Assembly: GCF_900101455.1 (NCBI RefSeq)
Contig: NZ_FMZJ01000002.1
Span: 1 to 64,000 of the forward strand
Length of the DNA: 64,000 bases
Source: Sphingomonas sp. YR710
Lineage (GTDB): Bacteria > Pseudomonadota > Alphaproteobacteria > Sphingomonadales > Sphingomonadaceae
Direction of reading: 5' to 3'
Part shown: one piece after another, positions 8,451 through 18,999 of the stretch
Position numbering within the stretch: the stretch's first letter is position 1
Layout: each line of letters begins with the position of its first letter
Translations under genes and position numbers: made by a program
Notes under the pieces: model-generated
What the model saw: the letters and a program-made list of their open reading frames with translations, nothing else
Databases searched by the model: none
Told to the model about the DNA's origin: nothing

Positions 8451-10337
8451 TCAGCTATTCACAATCGCCAATTGCGCCGGAGCCAGACCCCCGATGGGAT
8501 CAATGCCGAAGCGCGCGCGTTCAAATGGCCGCTGTTCGGCTGGCGACAGAAAGAGACCCCGGCTGATCAGCCATCGCCCGAGGTCGGCGCGCGCCGTCAC
8601 CCACACCGTGATCGGCGCGATCGCGAGGCCGAGCGCCACGGGCAAGCTCCATATGGTGCCGGGGACACCAAGCAGGACAGCCGCAAGCATCGTGGCACCC
8701 AAACCGACATGCCAGCGATATCGACCGACGACCTCGCGGATATCGAGCCCATCCGCGGATCGCCGCTGCGGCATCCAGCCGCTCCTGGTGCCGCGCAATA
8801 TATCGATGATCGCCATCGTCTGGCTCAGCATCGTCACAGGCGCCGCGGCAACAGACACCACGACCTCCAGCACCGTGCTGCCCAGCACCCGCCCCCAGCC
8901 GCCCATTACCGCGAGCTGCCTTTGGTCAAAACTCAGGGTCAGCAAGGCGAGCAGCTTTGGCCCGAATAACAATATGGCGGTCAGGCCCAGCAACCAGCCC
9001 GATGACAGCAGCACAGTGCCTTCGATATTGCCGCGAAGCTGCTCGACCATCCCCAGAATCAGCAGCAGGAGCCATAATGGCGATGTAAGATAGGCCGAAG
9101 CTCCCATCAGCAGCTGGAGCCGGCTCACCCAGTGAAAGCCCGCCGCACGCAGCAACTGCAGGTGCTGGAGATTCCCCTGGCACCATCGGCGATCTCGCAC
9201 GGCATAATCGATCAACGTCGGTGGAAACTCCTCATAGCTGCCGTCGGACAATGTCACCATATGGACGGCCCAGCCACACCGCCGCAGCAGCGCCGCCTCG
9301 ACCATGTCATGGCTCAGAATATGGCCGCCGAGCAGGCCAGATTCGAGCTCCGGCAGGCCGCAGCTTTCGGCGAAGGCGCGGACGCGCAATATCGCGTTGT
9401 GGCCCCAGAACGTCGCCTCGGTGCCCGACCACCATCTTAATCCGACCGAGCCTATGGGGCCGTACAATGCCGCTGCGAACTGGTGCCAGCGGGCGAACAT
9501 AGTCTGCCCGTTGAGCAAGGCCGGCACGGTCTGGAGCAGCCCGATCGTCGGCCGCGCCTCCATCGCCGTCGCCAACCTCACCATCGCCGGACCGCTCATC
9601 AGGCTATCGGCGTCGAGAACGATCATATGCTCATAGGCCGCGCCGAAACGCCGCACCCAATCGGCGATATTGCCTGGTTTGCGGGCAATATTGTGCGGGC
9701 GGCGGCGATAATAGACCTTCGCCTCGGCATGAGCGCGCAACCGGCGGAAGGCCAGATATTCGCCCGCGAAGGCATTTTCGTGCGAATCACTCAGGATGAA
9801 GAAATCGAACAAGGCGTGGGCGCCAACCGCGTGCACCGACTCGATCATCGATTCCAGCCGGCGCGATACCGCTGTGATATCCTCATTATAGATGGGAAGC
9901 AGCACCGCCGTCCGCGCCCTGGGCAGCGTCAGCGGTACCGCGGGCTCTTCCACCACGCGCCCTCGCGCCAGCAGGACGAAAAAGCCAGCGAGCGCGTTAA
10001 GAAAGCCGAAGGAAATCCAGGCGAACAGGCCGAAGAACAGCAGGAAGAAGGCGACATCAACGATATCTATGCCGTCCGCTCCCCACAACGCGAAGAGTTC
10101 ATGCGCCGCCAGCAGACCGAGCAGGAAACTGCCTGTGATCAGATACATCCGGCGTTGAAACACCGGTCCGAAATAATCGAGCGGCGCATCCTGTCGATCC
10201 GCCGGACGCCTGGCAAAATCCTGCACCGGCATCGACAGCGGCGCTTCTGGCGGCAGATCGGCTTCGCAATCCGATAAATGGCCGGAATGGGCGGGATGAT
10301 CCTTTTTGGTCAGATACAAACGCAAATTCCCATGCAA
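8451..10337 (-). CDS. opgH: Periplasmic glucan glucosyltransferase OpgH (MdoH)
   Basis: The 628-residue inner-membrane GT2 glucosyltransferase builds the beta-glucan backbone of osmoregulated periplasmic glucans from UDP-glucose. Two N-terminal membrane segments lie at about 65-120. The cytoplasmic catalytic domain shows LPIYNEDITAV, a DAD motif in HMIVLDADSL, and RDRRWCQGNL, and several C-terminal membrane segments follow. It is shorter than the roughly 850-residue E. coli protein, mainly at both ends. The open frame begins at a TTG (10337). Later starts such as ATG 10232 (MPVQDF) are possible, and no ribosome site is decisive. It lies 122 nt downstream of opgG on the same strand. Confidence 0.92.
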   Translation of the reverse strand: MHGNLRLYLTKKDHPAHSGHLSDCEADLPPEAPLSMPVQDFARRPADRQDAPLDYFGPVFQRRMYLITGSFLLGLLAAHELFALWGADGIDIVDVAFFLLFFGLFAWISFGFLNALAGFFVLLARGRVVEEPAVPLTLPRARTAVLLPIYNEDITAVSRRLESMIESVHAVGAHALFDFFILSDSHENAFAGEYLAFRRLRAHAEAKVYYRRRPHNIARKPGNIADWVRRFGAAYEHMIVLDADSLMSGPAMVRLATAMEARPTIGLLQTVPALLNGQTMFARWHQFAAALYGPIGSVGLRWWSGTEATFWGHNAILRVRAFAESCGLPELESGLLGGHILSHDMVEAALLRRCGWAVHMVTLSDGSYEEFPPTLIDYAVRDRRWCQGNLQHLQLLRAAGFHWVSRLQLLMGASAYLTSPLWLLLLILGMVEQLRGNIEGTVLLSSGWLLGLTAILLFGPKLLALLTLSFDQRQLAVMGGWGRVLGSTVLEVVVSVAAAPVTMLSQTMAIIDILRGTRSGWMPQRRSADGLDIREVVGRYRWHVGLGATMLAAVLLGVPGTIWSLPVALGLAIAPITVWVTARADLGRWLISRGLFLSPAEQRPFERARFGIDPIGGLAPAQLAIVNS

Positions 10338-10459
10338 AATTGTCGGTGCCGGCCCCTCACGCCTTCATCCACAATGTTCGCCGCGAGTCAGCCCTACATG
10401 AGGCAGGATGAGACAACCCTGTGTCCAATGGTCGGTTCCCAGCCAACGCGCGTCGTACA

Positions 10460-11974
10460 TCAATAGAACTGGCTTATCAGCGTTTCCGAAATCGCTAATC
10501 TTTTCATTCGCAGCGTTGCACGCACGTTCACCGCGGCATCGCTTTTGGTCAGGTCGACGATCAACCGCCAACGCGCCTTGCGCCCCACAACGGGATAGGT
10601 GTGGACGGCCAATACCCGCCCGCTATCGATTGCGACGTCCGGCACCACATCGGAATCCCGCGTCAACCCCTGCAGCGCGGCGCCTTCGAAGTCGACAACG
10701 AGCCTCCGCGCGCCTTGTATCGGATCGGTGCCAGGGCGGCCCGCGGTGCCCGTCCAGCGATCGACCACCCGCGCCAACGGCCCAGAGTCGGGCTCGGTCG
10801 CGATCCAGCGCAGCCGATAGTCGAAGGTCAACTCCGCACCTTTTCGCGCGGGTGCCGCGGGGGTCCAGAAAGCGACCACATTGTCTTCATATTCACGGGT
10901 CGTCGGAATCTCGTACAAGGTGACGGCACCTGCACCCCAATCGCCGATCGGTTCGACCCACAGGCTCGGTCGCTTTTCGTAAAAGACGCCGTCATCCTGA
11001 TAATGATCGAAATTCCGGTCGCGCTGCAGCAACCCGAAACCCTCCGGAGTGCCGGTGTCGATGAAGCTGTTGATCGTGGGATGCGGCGGATTGCCGAGCG
11101 GCCGGCAAATCCGCTCGCCCGCATGGTTATGGATCACCAGCCGATCCGAATCATGAATTTCCGGGCGCCAGTCGATACCCTGCGCGCGATTGCCTTCGTC
11201 ATACCAGAACATGCTGGTGAGCGGAGCAATGCCCAATCGTTCGATATCCTTGCGGAGCCAGAGCCGCATGCTAACATCCTGCGTCACTCCACCCGGCCCA
11301 TTTCGATTGACGAAACGGTACACACCCATGACGCTCGTACCCTCCAGCAGCGCGTAGAGCGTCAGCGCCTTGTCCGCGCCGCGCTCGATCCAGAAACGGG
11401 TAAAGACCGGAAACTCCTCGCGACCGTCGATCCCGGCGTCGATCGCGAGCCCCCGCGCCGACAGGCCATATTGATCGAGCGCACCGGCCGAACGGAAATA
11501 GGATGCGCCCTGAAAGGCCAGCCAGTCACTCTTGCCACCGCGCGCCATGATCCGCAGTCCGGCGATACCCGCCGGTATATGTGGGGCCGGCCCGCTGCCC
11601 GGCGTAACCGCAAACATATCGGCGGCATGCATGATGCGCCGCGCGACTCCCCGATCGACGATGTTGATCTCGACGGGCACCGGGGCGTGCTTGATCAACG
11701 GAAACAGCCGCACCGCATAGCCATCGTCCGGGCCGATCGTTCGTTCCGGGCGGAACGTGATCCGGTTCGCATCATCATAATCGATCGCGGCGGCGGCCGG
11801 ATCCGCGCCAGGCAGAGGCTGAGCCGGACCATGCGCCAATGTCCGCGCATGCGCGATCAGCCAGTCCCACGAAAATGGCTGGCCCGCTCCCGTAGCGGCC
11901 TGGACCTTCGCCGATCGGGCGGCCACAATCCACGCTGCGCTCAACATCGCCATACACCCGCGCCGCGTGATCAT
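10460..11974 (-). CDS. opgG: Periplasmic glucan biosynthesis protein, OpgG/OpgD family
   Basis: The protein of about 504 residues belongs to the MdoG family, which acts in the periplasm on the glucan produced by OpgH. The frame opens at GTG 12037, but ATG 11974 is preferred because it gives a compact leader, MITRRGCMAMLSAAW, ending near KVQA. The twin arginine followed by a hydrophobic stretch suggests Tat export, as known for OpgD. Family features seen are FSWDWLIAHARTLA, FLIKH-like beta segments and FWTPAAPARKGAELTFDYRL. It precedes opgH in the same direction, which is the usual operon order. Confidence 0.88.
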   Translation of the reverse strand: MITRRGCMAMLSAAWIVAARSAKVQAATGAGQPFSWDWLIAHARTLAHGPAQPLPGADPAAAAIDYDDANRITFRPERTIGPDDGYAVRLFPLIKHAPVPVEINIVDRGVARRIMHAADMFAVTPGSGPAPHIPAGIAGLRIMARGGKSDWLAFQGASYFRSAGALDQYGLSARGLAIDAGIDGREEFPVFTRFWIERGADKALTLYALLEGTSVMGVYRFVNRNGPGGVTQDVSMRLWLRKDIERLGIAPLTSMFWYDEGNRAQGIDWRPEIHDSDRLVIHNHAGERICRPLGNPPHPTINSFIDTGTPEGFGLLQRDRNFDHYQDDGVFYEKRPSLWVEPIGDWGAGAVTLYEIPTTREYEDNVVAFWTPAAPARKGAELTFDYRLRWIATEPDSGPLARVVDRWTGTAGRPGTDPIQGARRLVVDFEGAALQGLTRDSDVVPDVAIDSGRVLAVHTYPVVGRKARWRLIVDLTKSDAAVNVRATLRMKRLAISETLISQFY

Positions 11975-12146
11975 CGTTTTTTCGCCCGAATACACCCTTA
12001 CGAATCCCATCATGTCGACACGATCGCTGCGTTGCACGACATATCATTGCGCCATGCTGAATAGGCGCCGACTTCAAATCCGCTCGCTTGTTCGCGGCCG
12101 GCAGTGAGCGTAGGATCGCCCGACAATCCTTGGCCGGAGAGACGAG

Positions 12147-13106
12147 GTGGCAGCGATCAAAGCATATAGGCTGGCAGCCTTGCTCGTATTGGCGATGGCC
12201 GTGCCGTCGATTGCGACCACAGCCGAACCCGAAGCACCCGAACTCATTCAGGGCGCCAACGACCTGAGCACTCGACTCACCGTACCCGTAACGATCAACG
12301 GGGCCGGCCCCTATAATTTCGTTGTCGATACCGCCGCAGAGCGTACCGTCATCTCACGCCAGCTGGCCGGTCGCCTCGCGCTTGGCCGGGGCAAGAGCGT
12401 GACTGTGCTCAGCGTGTCGGGCTACAATCAAATCGATACTGCCGTCGTGCAGTTGCTCCAGCTGACGGCCGGCAGGAACCGGCTGTCAGGTCTTGAGGCG
12501 CCGATGATGGAAGAAGCCGATCTCGGGGCGTCGGGGCTGCTCGGCATCGACAGCCTTAAGTCGAAGCGCGTCGTAATGGACTTCAAAGCGCGACGGATGA
12601 CAATTGTCGATTCGGTCAATGGTGGGCATGACAGCGACGAAATCGTGGTCACCGCGCGCAGCAAGTTCGGGCAGTTGATCCTTGTCGATGCCTCCGCCAA
12701 CGGAATGAAGGTCAACGTCGTCATCGATACCGGATCGCAAGTGTCGATCGGTAATCCCGCGCTCAGGGCGAAGCTCGAAAAACGCGGGCAGCTCGGCGTG
12801 GTAACGCCAATCTCGATCCTCAGCGTCACTGGCGGACGTACACCGGCTGATTATACGTCGATCGCCCATGTCAGACTCGGCACAATTTCCGTCGATACCA
12901 TGCCGGTCGCCTTTGCCGATGCGGAGATCTTCCATCGACTCGGGCTGTCGCAAAAGCCGGCGATCCTGCTCGGCATGGACGTGCTCCGCGGGTTCGATCG
13001 GGTATCGGTGGATTATGCCAACCGCTCAGTTCGCTTCATCCTTCCCGGGGAGGCCTGGGGTCCGCCGCCGCGGCTGGCCAGCGCCGATCGTCGTTCAGCA
13101 GGCTGA
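12147..13106 (+). CDS. Exported two-domain retropepsin-like aspartic protease family protein
   Basis: The 319-residue protein has an N-terminal signal peptide (cleavage around residues 22-26). The start is GTG with GGAGAGACGA upstream. Two retropepsin-like halves are visible. The first has FVVDTAAERTVIS (about 53-65) and ends with GLLGIDSLKSKRVVMDF; the second has VVIDTGSQVSIG (about 191-202) and ends with LLGMDVLRGFDRVSVDY. Each half therefore holds a catalytic-type Asp, but only the second keeps the canonical D-T-G; the first reads D-T-A. It may act as an internal pseudo-dimer in the periplasm. The substrate is unknown. Confidence 0.8.
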   Translation: MAAIKAYRLAALLVLAMAVPSIATTAEPEAPELIQGANDLSTRLTVPVTINGAGPYNFVVDTAAERTVISRQLAGRLALGRGKSVTVLSVSGYNQIDTAVVQLLQLTAGRNRLSGLEAPMMEEADLGASGLLGIDSLKSKRVVMDFKARRMTIVDSVNGGHDSDEIVVTARSKFGQLILVDASANGMKVNVVIDTGSQVSIGNPALRAKLEKRGQLGVVTPISILSVTGGRTPADYTSIAHVRLGTISVDTMPVAFADAEIFHRLGLSQKPAILLGMDVLRGFDRVSVDYANRSVRFILPGEAWGPPPRLASADRRSAG

Positions 13107-13172
13107 AATAGCCGCTGGACGCATCGCACGACACGCTTACTATCGACCGGAATTCCCGAGAGGACTGAACCG

Positions 13173-13715
13173 ATGATCAACACGCCGACGCTTAGGACCA
13201 TGGCAGCAATGGCGGCTCTCGCGATGCCACTAGCGGCGCAAGCCGCCCTCGCCCCCGGCGCCATCGCGCCCGCCATCACGACGCAGGCAGCACTTGCCGG
13301 CAAATCCTTTAGCTTTTCGCTCGCCGATGCGCTGAAGAAGGGACCGGTCGTGCTCTATTTCTTCCCGGCGGCCTTTACGTCGGGCTGCACGGTCGAGGCG
13401 CATGAATTTGCCGAAGCGACCGACGACTTCGCCAAAATGGGCGCAACCGTGATTGGCCTGACCGCTGGCAATATCGACAGGATCAACGAATTTTCGTCGG
13501 TCGAGTGCCGCAACAAATTTGCGGTTGGCATCGCGACGCCGGCCACGATCAAAAGCTATGATGTCGCGCTTGCGGTGAAGCCGGGCTGGAGCGATCGCAC
13601 ATCTTACGTGATCGCGCCCGATGGCAAGATCGTCTTTGCGTATTCGGCGCTCAGCCCGGCCGGGCATGTCTCGGGCACGATGAAAGCCGTGAAGAGCTGG
13701 AAAGCCACGCATTGA
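13173..13715 (+). CDS. Exported peroxiredoxin (AhpC/TSA, BCP-like)
   Basis: The 180-residue thioredoxin-fold peroxidase reduces peroxides using a cysteine. A signal peptide covers about residues 1-25 (ending LAAQAALA), so the protein is probably periplasmic. The peroxidatic cysteine sits in FPAAFTSGCTVEAHEF, with the family pattern P-x3-T-x2-C shifted to A-F-T-S-G-C. A second cysteine in VECRNKF could be the resolving residue. The ATG at 13173 has GAGAGGA upstream. It follows the retropepsin gene by 66 nt and is convergent with the UrcA gene. Confidence 0.87.
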   Translation: MINTPTLRTMAAMAALAMPLAAQAALAPGAIAPAITTQAALAGKSFSFSLADALKKGPVVLYFFPAAFTSGCTVEAHEFAEATDDFAKMGATVIGLTAGNIDRINEFSSVECRNKFAVGIATPATIKSYDVALAVKPGWSDRTSYVIAPDGKIVFAYSALSPAGHVSGTMKAVKSWKATH

Positions 13716-13751
13716 GCCATCATGCCGGCGCGGCGACACGTGCCGCCTGAG

Positions 13752-13778
13752 GGGCGCGACCGATAAATGGCCGCGCCC
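13752..13778. terminator. GC-rich hairpin between convergent genes
   Basis: GGGCGCG (13752-13758) pairs with CGCGCCC (13772-13778), with an inner CC/GG pair and a GATAAAT loop. It sits between the convergent peroxiredoxin and UrcA genes. No U-tract follows in either direction, so it could be a Rho-independent-like structure of low strength or an RNA 3'-end stabiliser. Confidence 0.4.
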
Positions 13779-13785
13779 GATCGGC

Positions 13786-14202
13786 CTATTTGACGCCGTG
13801 GAGGGCGACGGTTGCCGGCATCGTCGATGCCGATTGATTCCCATTCGTTGCCATAGCAATGACGCTTCGGGCCTGCTTCTCCGCACTCGCCGCGGCATCG
13901 CCGGTACAGCCGCTATCAGCCGGCAAGCGGGGACCGCGATCTCCGCCGAAGGTGCAGACTTCGCGAACGGCCATAGCGAGCCGGGCATGGAGGGACTTCC
14001 GCCCCACCGCACTGCGCAGATCAAGGTCGGCGATCTTCACATTCGCGATTTTGCTGTTGGAATCGACCGGGCTGGCCGAAACGCTGATCAGATCGTCGTG
14101 GGCAGCGATTGCTGCGGCCGACAGAGTTGCAGCAAGCACGATCGCTACCAGCGAACCGGCCTTGCGTGCATGCGGCAAAAATGCCGTTGGGGGGACTGTC
14201 AT
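13786..14202 (-). CDS. UrcA family protein
   Basis: The 138-residue exported protein has a hydrophobic leader (about 15-33, VAIVLAATLSAAAIAA). The body matches the UrcA pattern: VKIADLDLRSAVGRKSLHARLAMAVREVC followed later by DSGCTGDAAASAEKQA, split here only for description. Two cysteines in these segments probably form a disulphide. UrcA proteins are common in Sphingomonadales and Caulobacterales and have no firmly established function. A 7-bp inverted repeat (TGCTGCG/CGCAGCA, 14256-14278) lies upstream of the start. Confidence 0.75.
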   Translation of the reverse strand: MTVPPTAFLPHARKAGSLVAIVLAATLSAAAIAAHDDLISVSASPVDSNSKIANVKIADLDLRSAVGRKSLHARLAMAVREVCTFGGDRGPRLPADSGCTGDAAASAEKQARSVIAMATNGNQSASTMPATVALHGVK

Positions 14203-14467
14203 ATCGTTCTCTCCTGCGAGGCGCGACCCTTATGCAGATCTTCGCCGTACGATTATGCTGCGCCATATCGACGCAGCAAATATATTAGGCTTGCGGCTCG
14301 ACCGATACAAGCGATCGCCCGGATTTCCGCGGAAAAGCATGACATTGCCTATCTGCCTGAAAAGTCACGCTCCCTTGTCCGAGCGCGCAATTTCATCTCG
14401 CTGCTTCGGCTTTCCTTTTTCCCGTCAGCTTCCTACTCTGCGCTTATGACCAGGCGATTGCATTGAA

Positions 14468-15643
14468 ATGACATCCGAGTCCCGCCCCCTCGATCACAGT
14501 CAAGCCGAACAACTTCTCCGTATTGGCAGAGACGCCCTGCGCGGTGGCGACGCGCGAACCGCCAGGCAGAATTTCGAGCAGGCAATCGCGGCGGGCATAA
14601 CCTCACCACCATGGTTTCTCCTGGCGCAGGCATGCCGAATGCTCGGCGACCTATCGGCGGAGAACATGGCGCTTGATCGATTGCTGGCGGCAGAGCCCCG
14701 CCATATCGGTGCACTCATCGTTAAGGGCGATGCGCGCGCCCTTGCAAACGATCGGCGCGCGGCGAGCACTTATTATCGCATGGCGCTCGGTGCGGCATCG
14801 GTATCACCAGCGCCGGTCGCCGCGGGAATTGCCGGCGAATTGCGCCGTATCGAGCGCTATCTGAGCGAGGCCGCCGGCCAATATGACGACCATCTGAAAG
14901 AAACGCTCGCGAACGCCGGTTTCGACGGAAACGCGATGGGGCCGCGGATGAGCGAAGCGCTCGATATCCTCTCGGGCAAAGCTGACGTCTTCCTCCAGCA
15001 GCCCAGCACCTTCTTTTTTCCACGCCTGCCGCACATCCAGTTCTACGAACCCGAGGCGTTCGACTGGGTCGCGAAGATCGAGGCGGCAGCCCCGCAGATC
15101 GAAGAGGAACTGCGCCGTTTTCTCACCGTCAGCGACGACGCGTTCCGTCCCTATGTCGAAGCGGAGCCCAATCGCCCGCGCAAACACCATAGCTTGTATG
15201 ACGATCCGAAGTGGAGCGCGCTGCACCTGTCGAAGGGCGGGAAGCCCACCGAACATGCGCAGCATTTTCCGACAACGCTCGCCGCCGTCTCCAACGCACC
15301 GCTGCCGCAGATCGTCGGCCGGTCGCCGATGATCCTGTTTTCGCTGCTCCGCCCGGACACTCATATCGAGCCGCATAACGGCCTCTTCAACACCAGGCTG
15401 ATCTGTCACCTGCCGTTGATCGTCCCGCCCGGCTGCGCGTTTCGCGTGGGTAATGAAACGCGAAGCTGGGAGCCGGGGAGGCTCCTGATCTTCGACGATT
15501 CGATCCAGCATGAGGCGTGGAATCGCAGCCAGGAAAACCGATTCATCCTGTTATTTGAAATCTGGCGGCCGGAATTGACGGTCGACGAACGCGGCGCCCT
15601 GACCACCATGTTCGAGGCGATCGACTCGTTCGGCGAGGAGTAA
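14468..15643 (+). CDS. TPR-containing aspartyl/asparaginyl beta-hydroxylase family protein
   Basis: The 391-residue protein has an N-terminal tetratricopeptide-like region (about 10-125). A C-terminal 2-oxoglutarate/Fe(II) dioxygenase domain of the Asp_Arg_Hydrox type (about 200-380) follows. Expected iron and co-substrate ligands are visible in DTHIEPHNGLFNTRLICHLPL, FDDSIQHEAWN and the arginine of ENRFILLF. Relatives hydroxylate aspartate or asparagine side chains in proteins or modify small molecules; the target here is unknown. The ribosome site is weak. The 265-nt gap to the divergent UrcA gene holds the promoters. Confidence 0.82.
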   Translation: MTSESRPLDHSQAEQLLRIGRDALRGGDARTARQNFEQAIAAGITSPPWFLLAQACRMLGDLSAENMALDRLLAAEPRHIGALIVKGDARALANDRRAASTYYRMALGAASVSPAPVAAGIAGELRRIERYLSEAAGQYDDHLKETLANAGFDGNAMGPRMSEALDILSGKADVFLQQPSTFFFPRLPHIQFYEPEAFDWVAKIEAAAPQIEEELRRFLTVSDDAFRPYVEAEPNRPRKHHSLYDDPKWSALHLSKGGKPTEHAQHFPTTLAAVSNAPLPQIVGRSPMILFSLLRPDTHIEPHNGLFNTRLICHLPLIVPPGCAFRVGNETRSWEPGRLLIFDDSIQHEAWNRSQENRFILLFEIWRPELTVDERGALTTMFEAIDSFGEE

Positions 15644-15654
15644 GGACCAGAAAC

Positions 15655-15690
15655 GAAAAGGCCCGGCGCACCTGCGTGCACCCGGCCGTT
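15655..15690 (-). terminator. Terminator downstream of acnA
   Basis: GGCC-rich inverted sequence at 15660-15687 lies between the convergent hydroxylase and aconitase genes. Read on the minus strand it is followed by TTTTCGTTT, as expected for termination of acnA. On the plus strand GTTT follows, so weak bidirectional action is possible. The stem contains bulges. Confidence 0.5.
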
Positions 15691-15709
15691 TCAGCTCGGT
15701 CGCCCGAAT

Positions 15710-18394
<2,685 letters not shown>

Positions 18395-18487
18395 GTCCTG
18401 CCCCCTATGCTGCAAACGCGAATATTGCCGCGGCTATAGCGAGCAGAAAAGCGAAGGGGAAGGGCTCGAACGGCCCGAAACGGACGC

Positions 18488-18922
18488 TCAGTTCGGCACG
18501 ATCGGTCGCCCGAGATCGGCAAAGGCCTGCTCAACCGCCTGAGCGCTCGACAAAAGCCCAAGACAGGTCGGAACGCCGCACAACCCTGACAGCATATCAT
18601 GCGCGGCATGGGGGGCGACGGCGGCGAGGCCGATCGCCCCGATCAGTGCCGATTCGCCTGCCGTCATCCGCACGCAGCACAATGGCGCGATCAGAATCGA
18701 GCGTATCGACACCCGCGACAATTCCGCCACCAACGCGCGAACCAGCACCAGCGGGCGCCGATAGGACAGCCCGAATGTACCGATCAGCGCATGGGTGGCA
18801 TGTGCATCCTGAAGCCCAGCGACGCCCATGCGCCGGATCGCGAACAGCACCAGCCTGGCGCCGTCACTGTCGGGCACATCATATGAGAGAAGGTCGCCGA
18901 TCGACCCGTCCTGATTCCGCAT
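18488..18922 (-). CDS. Conserved hypothetical protein, probably the sphingomonad DUF6628 family
   Basis: The 144-residue protein has an excellent AAGGAG seven bases before its ATG. It is Cys/Ala-rich with segments ARLVLFAIRRMG, FGLSYRRPLVLVRALVAELSR, IAPLCCVRMTAGE and SSAQAVEQAFADLGRP. The pattern recalls the small DUF6628 family seen in sphingomonads, assigned from memory and not searched. The CC pair at about residue 84 could bind a metal. No membrane segment is certain. It sits upstream of acnA on the same strand and behind a Fur/Irr-like box, so a role in iron or cluster homeostasis is possible but unproven. Confidence 0.65.
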   Translation of the reverse strand: MRNQDGSIGDLLSYDVPDSDGARLVLFAIRRMGVAGLQDAHATHALIGTFGLSYRRPLVLVRALVAELSRVSIRSILIAPLCCVRMTAGESALIGAIGLAAVAPHAAHDMLSGLCGVPTCLGLLSSAQAVEQAFADLGRPIVPN

Positions 18923-18967
18923 GCGTTCGCTCCTTCATCACAGGATGACAGGAAACATTAAACGCTA

Positions 18968-18984
18968 TTGCGAGTCAATCTCAA
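18968..18984 (-). promoter_or_regulatory. Fur/Irr-like iron box upstream of the DUF6628-acnA unit
   Basis: Read on the minus strand the site is TTGAGATTGACTCGCAA. Its outer six bases on each side (TTGAGA, TCGCAA) match the common Fur-box form TTGAGA-n5-TCGCAA; only the central five bases differ. It lies 46-62 bases upstream of the ATG at 18922, next to an AT-rich TTTAAT that could be a -10 element. The match was made by eye. Confidence 0.42.
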
Positions 18985-18999
18985 TAATGACCGTATAAC

